The notes: generated by a model from the letters alone, not told the origin. DNA of 64,000 bases from CAVYYW01 sp963772845 (GCA_963772845.1 CAVYYW010000014.1:1178001-1242000); one strand, 5' to 3'. Positions 8,714-17,602 are shown, counted from the stretch's first letter. Translations and numbers: made by a program.

Positions 8714-9993
8714 TGAAAAATCCCTTCCTTTTTAAAAACAATTTTCCCATTGTACCAGGTCATCAACGGCCACCCTTTGCACGTCCATCCTCCAAAAGGA
8801 GTATTTGTCCCTTTTGATTTAAATGAAGCGGGGTCAATAGATGCTTCCTCTTCTAAATCAAGCATCACAAGTTCAGCCTTTTTTCCTTCTGCAATTATGC
8901 CATGCGGCAGGTCAAAAGCTTCTGAAGGTTTCTCAGTCATTAACCCAAGCAAGGTTTCCAGAGTCACTTTCCCTTTTTGAACAAGATGTGTGTAAAGGAG
9001 CGGAAAAGCGGTTTCCAACCCAACAATCCCGAATGGTGCCTGCCGGATGTCCTTTGCCTTTTCCTCTGCCGTATGCGGGGCGTGGTCCGTCGCTATAAAA
9101 TCTATCGTCCCTTCAAGCAGTCCTTGCAGCAATGCTTCCTGATCCGTTTTCTCCCTTAAAGGAGGATTCATTTTATAGTTTGTATCAACGTGAGGAATAT
9201 CATTTTCGTTTAAAAGCAAATGGTGCGGTGTCACTTCTGCCGTTACATGAATCCCAGCTTTTTTTGCATCGCGTATGACTCTGACAGATTCTTTTGTACT
9301 CACATGGCACACATGGTAATGGGCATTCGCTTTTTCAGCGAGCAGGACGTCTCTTGCGATCTGAACAGACTCACAGATACTAGGGATACCTGGTAAATTG
9401 TGTGTTTTTGCAAATGTGCCCTGGTGCACACAACCACCCATTATTAAGGAGTTGTCCTCACAGTGCGCAACAACTGGAACCTTTTCCTTAGCAGCTTCCT
9501 CCATGGCCTCGAGCATCATTCCTGCTGACTGAATGCCAACGCCGTCATCAGTAAAAGCAAACGCTCCTTGCCTGTGCATCTCAGTAATTCGCGTCCGTGT
9601 GCTGCCTTTTAATGATTCGGTCAGTGCCCCGTATGGGAGTACCCGTATACTCGCATCTGATTCGATTTTCGCTTGAAGATCAGCCAGGTTTTCAATGCTG
9701 TCGGGTACAGGATTTGTATTTGGCATCGCTGCAATTGTTGTAAAACCGCCTTTTGCTGCAGCCGCAGTTCCAGTTTTGATCGTTTCTTTTTGCTCGCCTC
9801 CTGGTTCTCTTAAATGCACATGAAGATCAACAAACCCAGGAGAAATGACTTTATTTTCGGCATCAATGACATCATGGTTCTCTTCTGGTATCTCAGTGTC
9901 TATTTGAGCAATGATTCCTTTATCTATTAAAAGATCCGTTTTAATCAGCTTTCCTTTGATAAAAACGCTCCCGTTTTTAATTAATTGTCCCAT
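8710..9993 (-). CDS. pyrC: Dihydroorotase
   Basis: About 427 residues from the ATG at 9993. That start has GGGAGG about nine bases upstream and overlaps the end of pyrB by 13 bases; an in-frame start further upstream has no such site and is less likely. The enzyme closes N-carbamoyl-aspartate to dihydroorotate. Zinc ligands and substrate contacts are seen in DLHVHLREPG, VAHCEDN, HVCHVST and the catalytic-aspartate motif ATDHAPH. This is the class I (allantoinase-like) type usual in Gram-positive bacteria. Confidence 0.96.
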   Translation of the reverse strand: MGQLIKNGSVFIKGKLIKTDLLIDKGIIAQIDTEIPEENHDVIDAENKVISPGFVDLHVHLREPGGEQKETIKTGTAAAAKGGFTTIAAMPNTNPVPDSIENLADLQAKIESDASIRVLPYGALTESLKGSTRTRITEMHRQGAFAFTDDGVGIQSAGMMLEAMEEAAKEKVPVVAHCEDNSLIMGGCVHQGTFAKTHNLPGIPSICESVQIARDVLLAEKANAHYHVCHVSTKESVRVIRDAKKAGIHVTAEVTPHHLLLNENDIPHVDTNYKMNPPLREKTDQEALLQGLLEGTIDFIATDHAPHTAEEKAKDIRQAPFGIVGLETAFPLLYTHLVQKGKVTLETLLGLMTEKPSEAFDLPHGIIAEGKKAELVMLDLEEEASIDPASFKSKGTNTPFGGWTCKGWPLMTWYNGKIVFKKEGIFQ

Positions 9994-10883
9994 GAATGAA
10001 GACCTCCCTGTTTTTGTAATGCCCACTCAAGAACTGCCATCCTTACAGCCACCCCGTTTTCCATTTGACGAAATATCCGGGACCGCGGCGACTCAATGAG
10101 TTCATTTGCGATTTCTACATCTCTATTAAAAGGAGCTGGATGCATGATAATACTATTTCTTTTCATTTTTTTTTCTCTTTCAGAAGTTAAACCATATTGT
10201 TCCAAGTAAGAAGCTTCTTGTTTATCCTGCCTGTCTGAATGGCGTTCATGCTGAATACGGAGCATAATCACCGCATCACTCTCTTCAACAGCTTGATTAA
10301 TCGAGCACCTTTCTCCGGGTAATTCGTTCCGGTGATAAGCCTCTGGCCCTGATAACCTTACACGTGCACCAAGTCTTGTAAACAGTTCAGCATCTGATTT
10401 TGCTACTCTACTATGCCTCAGATCGCCAATAATAGAAATTGTCAGTCCCTCCACTGTGCCGAACTCCTCGAGCAATGTATAAAGATCGAGCAACGCTTGT
10501 GTCGGATGGTCGCCGTGGCCATCGCCAGCATTAATAACCGGTAGGCGCGTTTGTTTACAGAGCTCATTATAATATCCCGTCTCGCCTGAGCGTATGACCA
10601 CGGCATTCACACCAACAGCTTCCAGTGTTTTCACGGTATCGGCCAGTGTCTCTCCTTTTTTTGTGCTCGATGATTCTCCTTCAAGATTAAGAACATGATA
10701 GCCTAGTCTTTTTTCAGCCATCTCGAAGCTGCATCGTGTTCTGGTGCTTGGCTCCAAAAAAAGATTGCCGATAACAACAGGTTTTGGATCAAAAAATGTT
10801 TTTTCACTAAACATTTTAGCCCGTTCCATTAATTGAGTAAGTTCCTCAGATGATAATAATTGCAATTGAGTAAGGTTGGGCAT
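9981..10883 (-). CDS. pyrB: Aspartate carbamoyltransferase catalytic chain
   Basis: 300 residues. It joins carbamoyl phosphate and aspartate. The carbamoyl-phosphate loop EPSTRTRCSFE is near residue 46, and HPTQALLDLYT and the aspartate-side GPEAYHRNELPG follow. There is no regulatory chain gene (pyrI), as usual for Bacillus. The start has AGGAGGTT ten bases or fewer upstream. The gene comes directly after an attenuator, without the permease gene pyrP that separates pyrR and pyrB in B. subtilis. Confidence 0.97.
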   Translation of the reverse strand: MPNLTQLQLLSSEELTQLMERAKMFSEKTFFDPKPVVIGNLFLEPSTRTRCSFEMAEKRLGYHVLNLEGESSSTKKGETLADTVKTLEAVGVNAVVIRSGETGYYNELCKQTRLPVINAGDGHGDHPTQALLDLYTLLEEFGTVEGLTISIIGDLRHSRVAKSDAELFTRLGARVRLSGPEAYHRNELPGERCSINQAVEESDAVIMLRIQHERHSDRQDKQEASYLEQYGLTSEREKKMKRNSIIMHPAPFNRDVEIANELIESPRSRIFRQMENGVAVRMAVLEWALQKQGGLHSWDN

Positions 10884-10914
10884 TGGAAGAACCTCCTGCT
10901 GTTTTCGTCTTTAT

Positions 10915-11400
10915 TGTTATGATTTCAACATATTAATTTAGCGAAATGGCGCTCGCTTAGATCACTGATAAGAGCACTGAAATAGTCCCTCGTTGTCGTC
11001 ATGCCTGTTGATTTCGCTTTAGGCTGCATTTCATCGTGCGAGATGTTTCCAAAGATGTTATGTCAAGTCTTACAGGAATAACGTGAGACCACTAAAAAAG
11101 TCTATTCAGAGGTTTCCCCCGTTCACACGGCTGAGCTGAAAGGGAAGTTCGAGACTCCTCGAAAATACTTTGCATTTTCATCGTGCGATGTGGAATCAAA
11201 GATGTTAATTCAAGGCCTGCGGGATCAGCGTGACCAGGCGAGACCCCACAGCGCAACATTTGCTTAAAGCGTGAGGAGGCTCGCGGTCCGCCCGCGGCAA
11301 GCGAGAACTTTCCAAAGCTCAGCCTGAAGGGAAAAGATACTTTGAGTGTCGACTACCTTCCTAAAACGACTGTTTCTGTGAAAAGAAAAATGGATTCAGT
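10915..11400. repeat. Degenerate repeat-derived spacer between the pyrB start and its attenuator
   Basis: This ~490-bp stretch lies within the pyr transcript, between the attenuator and the pyrB ribosome binding site, and holds no credible gene. It contains degenerate versions of motifs found in the islands at 24.9-26.8 and 48.8-50.3 kb. Examples are CACTAAAAAAGTCTATTCAG followed by AGGTTTCCCCCGTTCAC (from about 11090), TTTTCATCGTGCGA..GT, and a GCGGTCCGCCCGCGGCAAGC block. I infer decayed insertion of a repeat that has pushed the leader away from pyrB. Confidence 0.65.
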
Positions 11401-11404
11401 CGGC

Positions 11405-11497
11405 TCAAAAAAAAGCCGTCTTGTCTATTTGACAAAACGGCTGCTTACACTTTTCCCCAAGTGTAAGCCACCCCTTTGTCAGTCTCTCTGTACTGCC
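11405..11497 (-). promoter_or_regulatory. PyrR-dependent attenuator before pyrB
   Basis: Read on the minus strand, it starts with a PyrR-loop-like sequence AGTACAGAGAGACT (11481-11494). A stable hairpin follows (GCTTACACTT/AAGTGTAAGC, 11443-11468), then a terminator stem (11431-11442 with 11414-11425) ending in a run of eight T. The known binding consensus is ARUCCNGNGAGGYU. This copy differs at two positions, but AGT and ACT still pair across the loop. PyrR bound to UMP is expected to favour the terminator. Confidence 0.78.
11407..11442 (-). terminator. Attenuator terminator hairpin before pyrB
   Basis: The stem AGCCGTTTTGTC/GACAAGACGGCT has a five-base loop and is followed on the minus strand by eight T. 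It forms the termination arm of the pyrB attenuator. Confidence 0.85.
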
Positions 11498-11517
11498 TAT
11501 TAAAAGGGTTACTCTAT

Positions 11518-12042
11518 TTATTTAATACTCACATCATCTGTACCGTCGACTTCATCCAATTGTACAGCTATGATTTCTTTCTGTGAGGTCGGTACATTTT
11601 TGCCGACAAAATCGGCTCGGATTGGCAGTTCTCTGTGTCCTCTGTCAATCAGGACGGCAAGCTGTATTCTGGAAGGTCTGCCAATATCCATAATCGCGTC
11701 CATTGCAGCCCGAGCTGTCCGGCCAGTGTATAAAACATCATCGACCAGAATAACGGTTTTATTTTCAATCGACAAATCGATGTCCGTATTTAGAAGCTCT
11801 GGTTCTTCTGCTTTCTTTTTCAAATCATCCCGGTAAAGCGTGATATCCACTTCGCCCTGATCAACCGTCCTGTTCTCAATCTGAGCAATTTTTTCAGCAA
11901 GCCGGTTTGCTATATATACGCCGCGTGTTTTAATTCCCACCAAAACAACGTTTTCGATTCCTTTATTACGCTCGATGATTTCATGGGACAATCTCGTCAG
12001 CGCACGGCTGATTGCCTTTTCATCCAAAATATTTGTTGGCAC
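11518..12042 (-). CDS. pyrR: PyrR: pyr operon attenuation regulator / uracil phosphoribosyltransferase
   Basis: 174 residues from a GTG at 12042, preceded by AAGGGG at proper spacing. The open frame runs further upstream through the attenuator terminator, so the longer version is rejected. PyrR binds pyr leader RNA when UMP is high and promotes termination; it also has weak UPRTase activity. The PRPP-binding motif VILVDDVLYTGRT and the RNA-contact segment DRGHRELPIRADFVGKNVPTS match the family. It is the first gene of the pyr operon, autoregulated through the leader upstream. Confidence 0.95.
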   Translation of the reverse strand: MPTNILDEKAISRALTRLSHEIIERNKGIENVVLVGIKTRGVYIANRLAEKIAQIENRTVDQGEVDITLYRDDLKKKAEEPELLNTDIDLSIENKTVILVDDVLYTGRTARAAMDAIMDIGRPSRIQLAVLIDRGHRELPIRADFVGKNVPTSQKEIIAVQLDEVDGTDDVSIK

Positions 12043-12070
12043 GGCTGCACCCCTTTTCTTAAAATTGAGC

Positions 12071-12200
12071 ATTAAAAAGCCTTTTGCCGCTGAGGCAAAA
12101 GGCTGGTAAATGCACATTAGAAGAACATATACACTTCTCATTAAAGAAAAGGATATGAACATCGCATCAGTTTTGCCTTCTTAGCCTCACGGGACTTAGT
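12071..12200 (-). promoter_or_regulatory. PyrR-dependent attenuator in the pyrR leader
   Basis: The sequence AGTCCCGTGAGGCT at 12183-12196 (minus strand) fits the PyrR binding consensus ARUCCNGNGAGGYU at every position. About 80 bases later comes the terminator hairpin AGCCTTTTGCC/GGCAAAAGGCT with a T run (12074-12104). Between them the RNA can form the alternative antiterminator. Placement just after the promoter and before pyrR matches the first attenuator of B. subtilis. Confidence 0.9.
12074..12104 (-). terminator. Attenuator terminator hairpin before pyrR
   Basis: An 11-bp GC-rich stem (AGCCTTTTGCC/GGCAAAAGGCT) with a short loop, followed on the minus strand by TTTTTAAT. Confidence 0.88.
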
Positions 12201-12219
12201 TAAAGGATTCTTTTTATTA

Positions 12220-12248
12220 ATTATGTCAAAGGAATACCTGAATGTCAA
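12220..12248 (-). promoter_or_regulatory. SigA-type promoter of the pyr operon
   Basis: TTGACA (12243-12248), a 17-base spacer and CATAAT (12220-12225) on the minus strand. The start of transcription would be near 12213, about 17 bases before the PyrR loop. The -35 box overlaps the stop codon of the rluD-like gene. Confidence 0.75.
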
Positions 12249-13159
12249 TGCTTGTTCTTTAATTGATTAAGCAGTTCTTTCATATCTTCTGGCAATGGGG
12301 CAGTAAACTGCATTTTTTCTCCAGTCTTTGGATGAGTAAATCCCAGCTGCTCAGCATGAAGCGCCTGACCATCGATAGGCAGGGTTTTAGCAGGACCATA
12401 CTTAGGATCACCAACCACCGGATGTCCGATATAAGCCATATGCACCCTGATCTGATGTGTTCTTCCTGTCTCTAACCGGCATGAGACAAACGTAAAGTGA
12501 TCAAAGCGCTCTTCAACCTTAAAATGCGTGACCGCTTCTTTACTGTTTTTTGGTGTGACTGCCATTTTTTTGCGATCTTTTTCGTCACGCCCGAGCGGAG
12601 CATCTATGGTGCCTTCTTCATGAGAAAGCGATCCATGTACCAGCGCAAGGTATTTTCGATATGTCGTTTTATCTTTTAGCTGTTTTGCCAGCTCCTGATG
12701 ACTTTCATCCGTTTTTGCAACCATTAGTAACCCAGAGGTATCTTTATCAATGCGATGAACAATACCAGGTCTTAACACACCATTAATTCCTGAAAGATCA
12801 TTACAATGATAAAGCAGACCGTTAACAAGCGTGCCATGGAAATTTCCCGGTGCCGGGTGAACGACCATTCCACGGGGTTTATTCACAACAAGTACTTGAT
12901 CATCTTCATAAATAATATCCAAAGCAAGGTTCTCGTGTGCAATTTCTGCAGGCTCAGGATCGGGTATCGTAAGGCTTAATTGATCCTCCAGCTGCAGCCG
13001 GTAATTCGTTTTTACCTGCTTGCCGTTTACTGTAATATTCCCGTCTTTGACAAGCTCCTGAATTCTGGTTCGAGAAAGATCCGGCTCTACGGTTTGAAGG
13101 TACTTATCAATACGCTCGCCTTTTCCTTCGCTGCTAATAATACGTTCAGTGGTTTCCAT
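12245..13159 (-). CDS. ylyB: RluA/RluD-family pseudouridine synthase (YlyB)
   Basis: 304 residues. An N-terminal S4 RNA-binding domain (about residues 15-65) precedes the synthase domain with the catalytic Asp138 in HRIDKDTSGLL and the RTHQIRVHM motif near residue 235. Enzymes of this family isomerise uridines in 23S rRNA; the exact target cannot be read from the sequence. The start overlaps the end of lspA by 14 bases, and the order lspA-ylyB-pyrR is as in B. subtilis. Confidence 0.93.
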   Translation of the reverse strand: METTERIISSEGKGERIDKYLQTVEPDLSRTRIQELVKDGNITVNGKQVKTNYRLQLEDQLSLTIPDPEPAEIAHENLALDIIYEDDQVLVVNKPRGMVVHPAPGNFHGTLVNGLLYHCNDLSGINGVLRPGIVHRIDKDTSGLLMVAKTDESHQELAKQLKDKTTYRKYLALVHGSLSHEEGTIDAPLGRDEKDRKKMAVTPKNSKEAVTHFKVEERFDHFTFVSCRLETGRTHQIRVHMAYIGHPVVGDPKYGPAKTLPIDGQALHAEQLGFTHPKTGEKMQFTAPLPEDMKELLNQLKNKH

Positions 13160-13622
13160 GCTGTTTCTCCTTTTTTCCTTCTAAGAAAATATAAATCAAA
13201 ATCAAAATGACACCTATAACCAGGGAAGAATCAGCTGCATTAAAAATCGGATAGCTGTATGACCCAATATAGACATGAATAAAATCAATGACTTCTCCTC
13301 GAATGGCACGATCAATAAAATTACCGATTGAGCCTCCGAGAACCATTCCAAGTGCCACACCAAGCAGCTTACTGCTTCCAGCAAGCTTTTGCATATAATA
13401 AATGATAATGATGACGACAATGGTGGTTATTATGAAAAAGAAAATTCTTTGGCCTTCTAAAATACTCCATGCGGCTCCGGTATTTCTCGATGAGGTGAAA
13501 TATAGAAATCCTGGAATTAGCGTCATACTTTGTCCAACCATCATTGATTTTGCAATCAGCCATTTTGACCATTGATCAATAATGATCACCAGCAAGGCTA
13601 AAAAATAATAAAAGATTCGCAC
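13146..13622 (-). CDS. lspA: Lipoprotein signal peptidase (signal peptidase II)
   Basis: 158 residues, starting at GTG with GGAGG upstream. It removes signal peptides from prolipoproteins in the membrane. Four hydrophobic segments are visible, with the two catalytic aspartates in GNFIDRAIRG and FNAADSSLVIG. The ylyA (DksA-like) gene that lies between ileS and lspA in B. subtilis is not present. Confidence 0.95.
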   Translation of the reverse strand: MRIFYYFLALLVIIIDQWSKWLIAKSMMVGQSMTLIPGFLYFTSSRNTGAAWSILEGQRIFFFIITTIVVIIIIYYMQKLAGSSKLLGVALGMVLGGSIGNFIDRAIRGEVIDFIHVYIGSYSYPIFNAADSSLVIGVILILIYIFLEGKKEKQHGNH

Positions 13623-13711
13623 ACAACGTTCCTCCGATTATGAAAAATAAAAACTTAAGATAACTAAAAGATTAGCATATCGTGACTATTTAATAAAGGT
13701 GACTTTACAGT

Positions 13712-13740
13712 AATAGGAAAAGAGAGGCGGAAAAGCCTCC
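13712..13740 (-). terminator. Terminator after ileS
   Basis: On the minus strand a GAGGC...GCCTC hairpin (13724-13739) is followed by TCTTTTCC, about 85 bases after the ileS stop. The T run is interrupted, so its strength is uncertain. The rest of 13623-13824 holds no supported gene. Confidence 0.55.
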
Positions 13741-13824
13741 CTTTATTATGACAAAACCCATTGACCGCATCTGCTTTTGGAGATTTATCCCTAAGGGACT
13801 CACAGCCGCTCGCAGTCACCTGTT

Positions 13825-16581
13825 TTAATAGTGGCTTTTCACAGTCTCGGCACAATCCGCACAAAGTGCAGGGTGCTCCGAATCTTTTCCTACAGTTTCA
13901 GAAACGACCCAGCAGCGCTCACATTTCTCACCTTTAGCCGGTTCAACAGTGACGGCCGTTTCATCATACATGACCGCATTTCCGTCCGCTTCTCCTGCTT
14001 CAACGGTTACTTTTGAAACAATAAAGATTTTATCAAGTTCTGCCGTTTTCTGCAGCAGTTCCAAATTCTCTTTCTTAGGATACAAGGTCACAGCTGCTTC
14101 AAGTGACTTGCCGATCACTTTTTCGGTTCTTGCTTTCTCAAGAGCTTTTAGAACGTCATCGCGAATATCCATTAATGCTGTCCATTTTTCTTCAATCTGG
14201 TCAGAGCCGCTGACTGTTTTAGCTTCAGGCATATCGCTGAGCTGAACATACGCTTCTTTTTGGTCCTTGCCAGGAGAATACGACCAGACCTCTTCTGCAG
14301 TGTGAGGAATAATTGGCGACAATAGCTTAGTCAAGGCACTTAACGTTTCAAACAGCACCGTTTGAATGGCCCGGCGTTTCGTACTGTTTTCCGGCTCAGT
14401 ATATAAAGCGTCCTTTGCGATGTCCATATAAAAGGAACTTAGCTCCACCGTACAGAAATTATGAATGGTATTATATACAGTCAAGAACTGATAATCATTA
14501 TAAGCACCCATCGTTTTTTCAATCAGTTTATTAAGCTTAACCATCATAAACTGATCAAGTTCAGACATATTTTCAATGTCAACCGTGTGCTCTTCCGGAT
14601 TAAAGTCGTTCAGGTTTCCAAGCATAAAACGGAGTGTATTACGTACCTTGCGATAAACCTCAGCAACCTGCTTAAGAATATCATCGGATACCCTCGCATC
14701 TGCTGTATAGTCAACTGAAGACACCCATAGGCGGATAATATCTGCACCTAGCTGCTTCATAACTTTAATAGGATCAATCACATTTCCAACGGACTTACTC
14801 ATTTTGCGTCCCTCGCCATCCAGAGTGAAACCATGGCTGACGACTTGCTTGTACGGAGCCTCACCACTTACTGCTACGGATGTCGACAGAGATGAGTTGA
14901 ACCATCCTCTGTACTGATCTGAGCCTTCAAGGTATAAATCGGCTGGACGGGAAAGATCTTCTCTGGCTTCAAGAACACTCTGATGAGATGAACCAGAATC
15001 AAACCAAACATCCATAATATCTGTTTCTTTTGTGAAATGGCCATTAGGACTGTGAGAAGATGTAAAGCCTTCCGGTAATAGATCTTTAGCATCCCATTCA
15101 AACCAAATATTTGAACCATGTTCCTTAAACAATTTGGATGTATAAGCAATCGTTTCTTCATTCATGATTGGTTCGCCATCTTCCCCATAAAATGCAGGAA
15201 TCGGCACACCCCACACCCTTTGGCGGGAAATACACCAATCTTCTCTGTCACGCACCATATTAAATAAACGGGTCTCTCCCCATTTAGGAAGCCATTCCGT
15301 CTTATTTACAGCTTCAAGAAGTTCTTTTCTGAAATCCTTGATCGAAGCAAACCATTGTTCTGTTGCGCGATAAATAACCGGCTTTTTTGTACGCCAATCA
15401 TGCGGATAGGAGTGTGTAAAGAACTCGAGCTTGACGAGCGCTCCTGATTCCTTCAATTTTTCTGTAATAGGTTTATTGGCTTTATCATAGAATTGGCCTT
15501 CAAATCCTGGCGCTTCTTTTGTGAAAACACCTTTCTCATCAACAGGACATAGGATTTCGAGACCATATTTTTTCCCAATATAAAAGTCTTCTTCACCATG
15601 ACCAGGTGCTGTATGCACACATCCTGTACCTGCATCGAGCGTAACATGGTCCCCTAGGATAACTAATGATTCTCTATCATAGAGAGGATGCTGGCAAGTG
15701 ACATATTCCAAGTCTTTACCTTTTACAGTCCGTAAAACATCTGCGTCCTGCCAGTCAAGCGTATCTCTTAACTGATCAAGAAGTTCACTGGCTACAACAA
15801 ATTTTCGGTCGCCGGCTTTCACAATGCTATAGGAATAATCAGTATTGACACTGATTGCCACATTGGCAGGGATTGTCCAAGGCGTCGTGGTCCAAATTAA
15901 AATTTCCTCGTCCTGATTCAAAATGTCTTTTCCATCTTTCACCTTAAAAGATACGTAAATGGAAGGTGACCGTTTATCCTGATACTCGATCTCAGCTTCA
16001 GCAAGCGCCGATTCTGAAGAAGGCGACCAGTACACGGATTTCTTATCTTTATAGATGTAGCCTTTGCTCACCATTTCACCAAATAATTTAATTTGTTCAG
16101 CTTCATATTCTTTTTTAAGAGTAATGTATGGGTTTTCCCAGTCTCCTCTTACGCCCAGCCTTTTGAACTGGGTTTTCTGTCTTTCCACCTGTTCAAGAGC
16201 ATACTCTGCACACAATTTTCTAAACTCTGCAACTGAAAGTTTTTTTCTGTCTACACCTTTTTTAGTTAAGGCCTGTTCAATCGGCAGTCCATGGGTGTCC
16301 CATCCTGGTACATAAGGCGCATAATATCCGCTCATTGCTTTAAATCTGACAATCATATCTTTCAGAACTTTATTTTCCGCATGGCCGATATGGATATCAC
16401 CATTTGCATAAGGAGGTCCGTCATGAAGAATGAATGATGGCTTGCCTTTTGCTTTTTCCAGGGACTGTTTATACATTTTTTGTTCGTCCCATTCTTTCTG
16501 CATATCAGGTTCTTTATTCGGGAGATTCCCTCTCATTGGGAAATCTGTCTTCGGCATAAGCAGTGTGTCTTTATAATTCAT
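13825..16581 (-). CDS. ileS: Isoleucyl-tRNA synthetase
   Basis: 918 residues, full length. It charges tRNA-Ile. The HIGH motif is at residues 64-67 (GDIHIGHAEN), KMSKS is in GEGRKMSKSVGN near residue 600, and the CP1 editing domain lies between. The C-terminal zinc finger is seen as CERCW...CADC. It is preceded by an isoleucine-specific T-box leader and its own promoter, so it is controlled by uncharged tRNA-Ile. Confidence 0.97.
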   Translation of the reverse strand: MNYKDTLLMPKTDFPMRGNLPNKEPDMQKEWDEQKMYKQSLEKAKGKPSFILHDGPPYANGDIHIGHAENKVLKDMIVRFKAMSGYYAPYVPGWDTHGLPIEQALTKKGVDRKKLSVAEFRKLCAEYALEQVERQKTQFKRLGVRGDWENPYITLKKEYEAEQIKLFGEMVSKGYIYKDKKSVYWSPSSESALAEAEIEYQDKRSPSIYVSFKVKDGKDILNQDEEILIWTTTPWTIPANVAISVNTDYSYSIVKAGDRKFVVASELLDQLRDTLDWQDADVLRTVKGKDLEYVTCQHPLYDRESLVILGDHVTLDAGTGCVHTAPGHGEEDFYIGKKYGLEILCPVDEKGVFTKEAPGFEGQFYDKANKPITEKLKESGALVKLEFFTHSYPHDWRTKKPVIYRATEQWFASIKDFRKELLEAVNKTEWLPKWGETRLFNMVRDREDWCISRQRVWGVPIPAFYGEDGEPIMNEETIAYTSKLFKEHGSNIWFEWDAKDLLPEGFTSSHSPNGHFTKETDIMDVWFDSGSSHQSVLEAREDLSRPADLYLEGSDQYRGWFNSSLSTSVAVSGEAPYKQVVSHGFTLDGEGRKMSKSVGNVIDPIKVMKQLGADIIRLWVSSVDYTADARVSDDILKQVAEVYRKVRNTLRFMLGNLNDFNPEEHTVDIENMSELDQFMMVKLNKLIEKTMGAYNDYQFLTVYNTIHNFCTVELSSFYMDIAKDALYTEPENSTKRRAIQTVLFETLSALTKLLSPIIPHTAEEVWSYSPGKDQKEAYVQLSDMPEAKTVSGSDQIEEKWTALMDIRDDVLKALEKARTEKVIGKSLEAAVTLYPKKENLELLQKTAELDKIFIVSKVTVEAGEADGNAVMYDETAVTVEPAKGEKCERCWVVSETVGKDSEHPALCADCAETVKSHY

Positions 16582-16740
16582 TCTGTTTCCTCCTTGTAAT
16601 TGGCCAAATGTAATAACTATACACGAGCTTTTTAGAACGTAAGTAAAGCAAAAGTGATCCAGAGGGACTGCTGCAAGCCTGCTCTAAAAAGCAATAGTCC
16701 GGATAACACCTTTTTGGAGTTACTCGCTTTTTCGGCATAC

Positions 16741-16780
16741 AAAAAGGCCTCCCCATCCCCGGTGAAGGGACGGAAAGACC
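16741..16780 (-). terminator. T-box terminator hairpin
   Basis: GGTCTTTCCGTCCC (16767-16780) pairs with GGGATGGGGAGGCC (16746-16759), followed by five T. Its 5' arm shares bases with the end of the T-box sequence, as expected for a terminator/antiterminator switch. Confidence 0.85.
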
Positions 16781-16993
16781 GTGGTACCACCCTACTGAAC
16801 GGCTTATCATTAAGCTGTCCACTTTAACTTCGTAACGTGAAGTGACGCCTGAGCCTAATCAATTCGGTCAGGAGCTCAAAGGTGATTTTCCTCAATGCTT
16901 TGAATACCAGGCTTCCACCACCCCCGGCTCGCTTCGTTCCTCCGCAAAGAGTACTCGCCTTATCATTGCAGTTCCGTTCATTTTCTTGTGTAT
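16741..16993 (-). promoter_or_regulatory. T-box riboswitch (tRNA-Ile) of ileS
   Basis: The T-box core AGGGTGGTACCACG is at 16780-16793 on the minus strand. Upstream, GAAAATCACC places an ATC (Ile) codon at 16884-16886 as specifier, inside a stem region that ends in CTCCTGACCGAA. Downstream, a 14-pair terminator stem with several G-U pairs (16767-16780 with 16746-16759) is followed by TTTTT. Uncharged tRNA-Ile pairing with the specifier and with the TGGT element should give readthrough into ileS. Confidence 0.95.
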
Positions 16994-16999
16994 GTAATC

Positions 17000-17029
17000 A
17001 GTATATGAAAAATGCTTTCATTTCGTCAA
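17000..17029 (-). promoter_or_regulatory. SigA-type promoter of ileS
   Basis: TTGACG (17024-17029), an 18-base spacer and TATACT (17000-17005) on the minus strand, directly before the T-box leader. The -35 box overlaps the divIVA stop codon. Confidence 0.7.
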
Positions 17030-17526
17030 GCTTTAGTCGTATCCATCATGTCTTCTGACCGGAACGGCTCGGCTAATTTATCCCACTCATCATTTTTCAA
17101 CAGCTCCAGTTGTGCTTCGATCAGCATTCTGAAACGGGTCCGATAGACTTCTGACTGTTTTTTAAGTTCTTCAATATCAATGGTAATTTTTCTCGATTTA
17201 GCTAAGGATTCATTGATAATTCTATCGGCATTTTTTTCAGCTTCTTTTACGATCAGCTTTGCTTCTTTAGAAGCGCTGTTCCGAACTTCTTCTGCCGTTT
17301 CCTGTGCGATAAGAATCGATTTATTTAATGTTGTTTCAATATTAGAAAAGTGGCTCAGTTTTTCTTCAAGACTCTTTGCCTTCTCTTCAAGTTCTTTTTT
17401 GTCTTTAAGGACTGATTCATAATCTTTTATGATCTGATCAAGAAAATCATTTACTTCATCTTCGTCATAGCCTCTGAAACCGCGGGTGAATTCTTTATTA
17501 TGAATGTCCAATGGTGATAATGGCAT
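17026..17526 (-). CDS. divIVA: Cell division/pole-targeting protein DivIVA
   Basis: 166 residues. DivIVA binds curved membrane at poles and septa, placing MinCD through MinJ and, in sporulating cells, helping anchor the chromosome. The N-terminal lipid-binding domain shows PLSPLDIHNKEFTRGFRGYD, and the rest is a long coiled coil rich in E/K. The start has AGGTG upstream. It lies last in the ylm-divIVA cluster. Confidence 0.95.
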   Translation of the reverse strand: MPLSPLDIHNKEFTRGFRGYDEDEVNDFLDQIIKDYESVLKDKKELEEKAKSLEEKLSHFSNIETTLNKSILIAQETAEEVRNSASKEAKLIVKEAEKNADRIINESLAKSRKITIDIEELKKQSEVYRTRFRMLIEAQLELLKNDEWDKLAEPFRSEDMMDTTKA

Positions 17527-17602
17527 CGTGGCACCTCCAAGTATAATTGCTTAGTCATTTTATCATTCGACATTAAAACCGCTTTTCCTTCCTGATTCAC
17601 GG

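Noticed and set aside
12043..12162. Longer N-terminus for PyrR
   Set aside because: It would translate the attenuator terminator stem; the GTG at 12042 has a good ribosome site and the family start.
13664..13864. 66-residue cysteine-containing frame between ileS and lspA
   Set aside because: It begins inside the ileS 3' end in another frame, where the zinc-finger codons give its cysteines, and it crosses the terminator.
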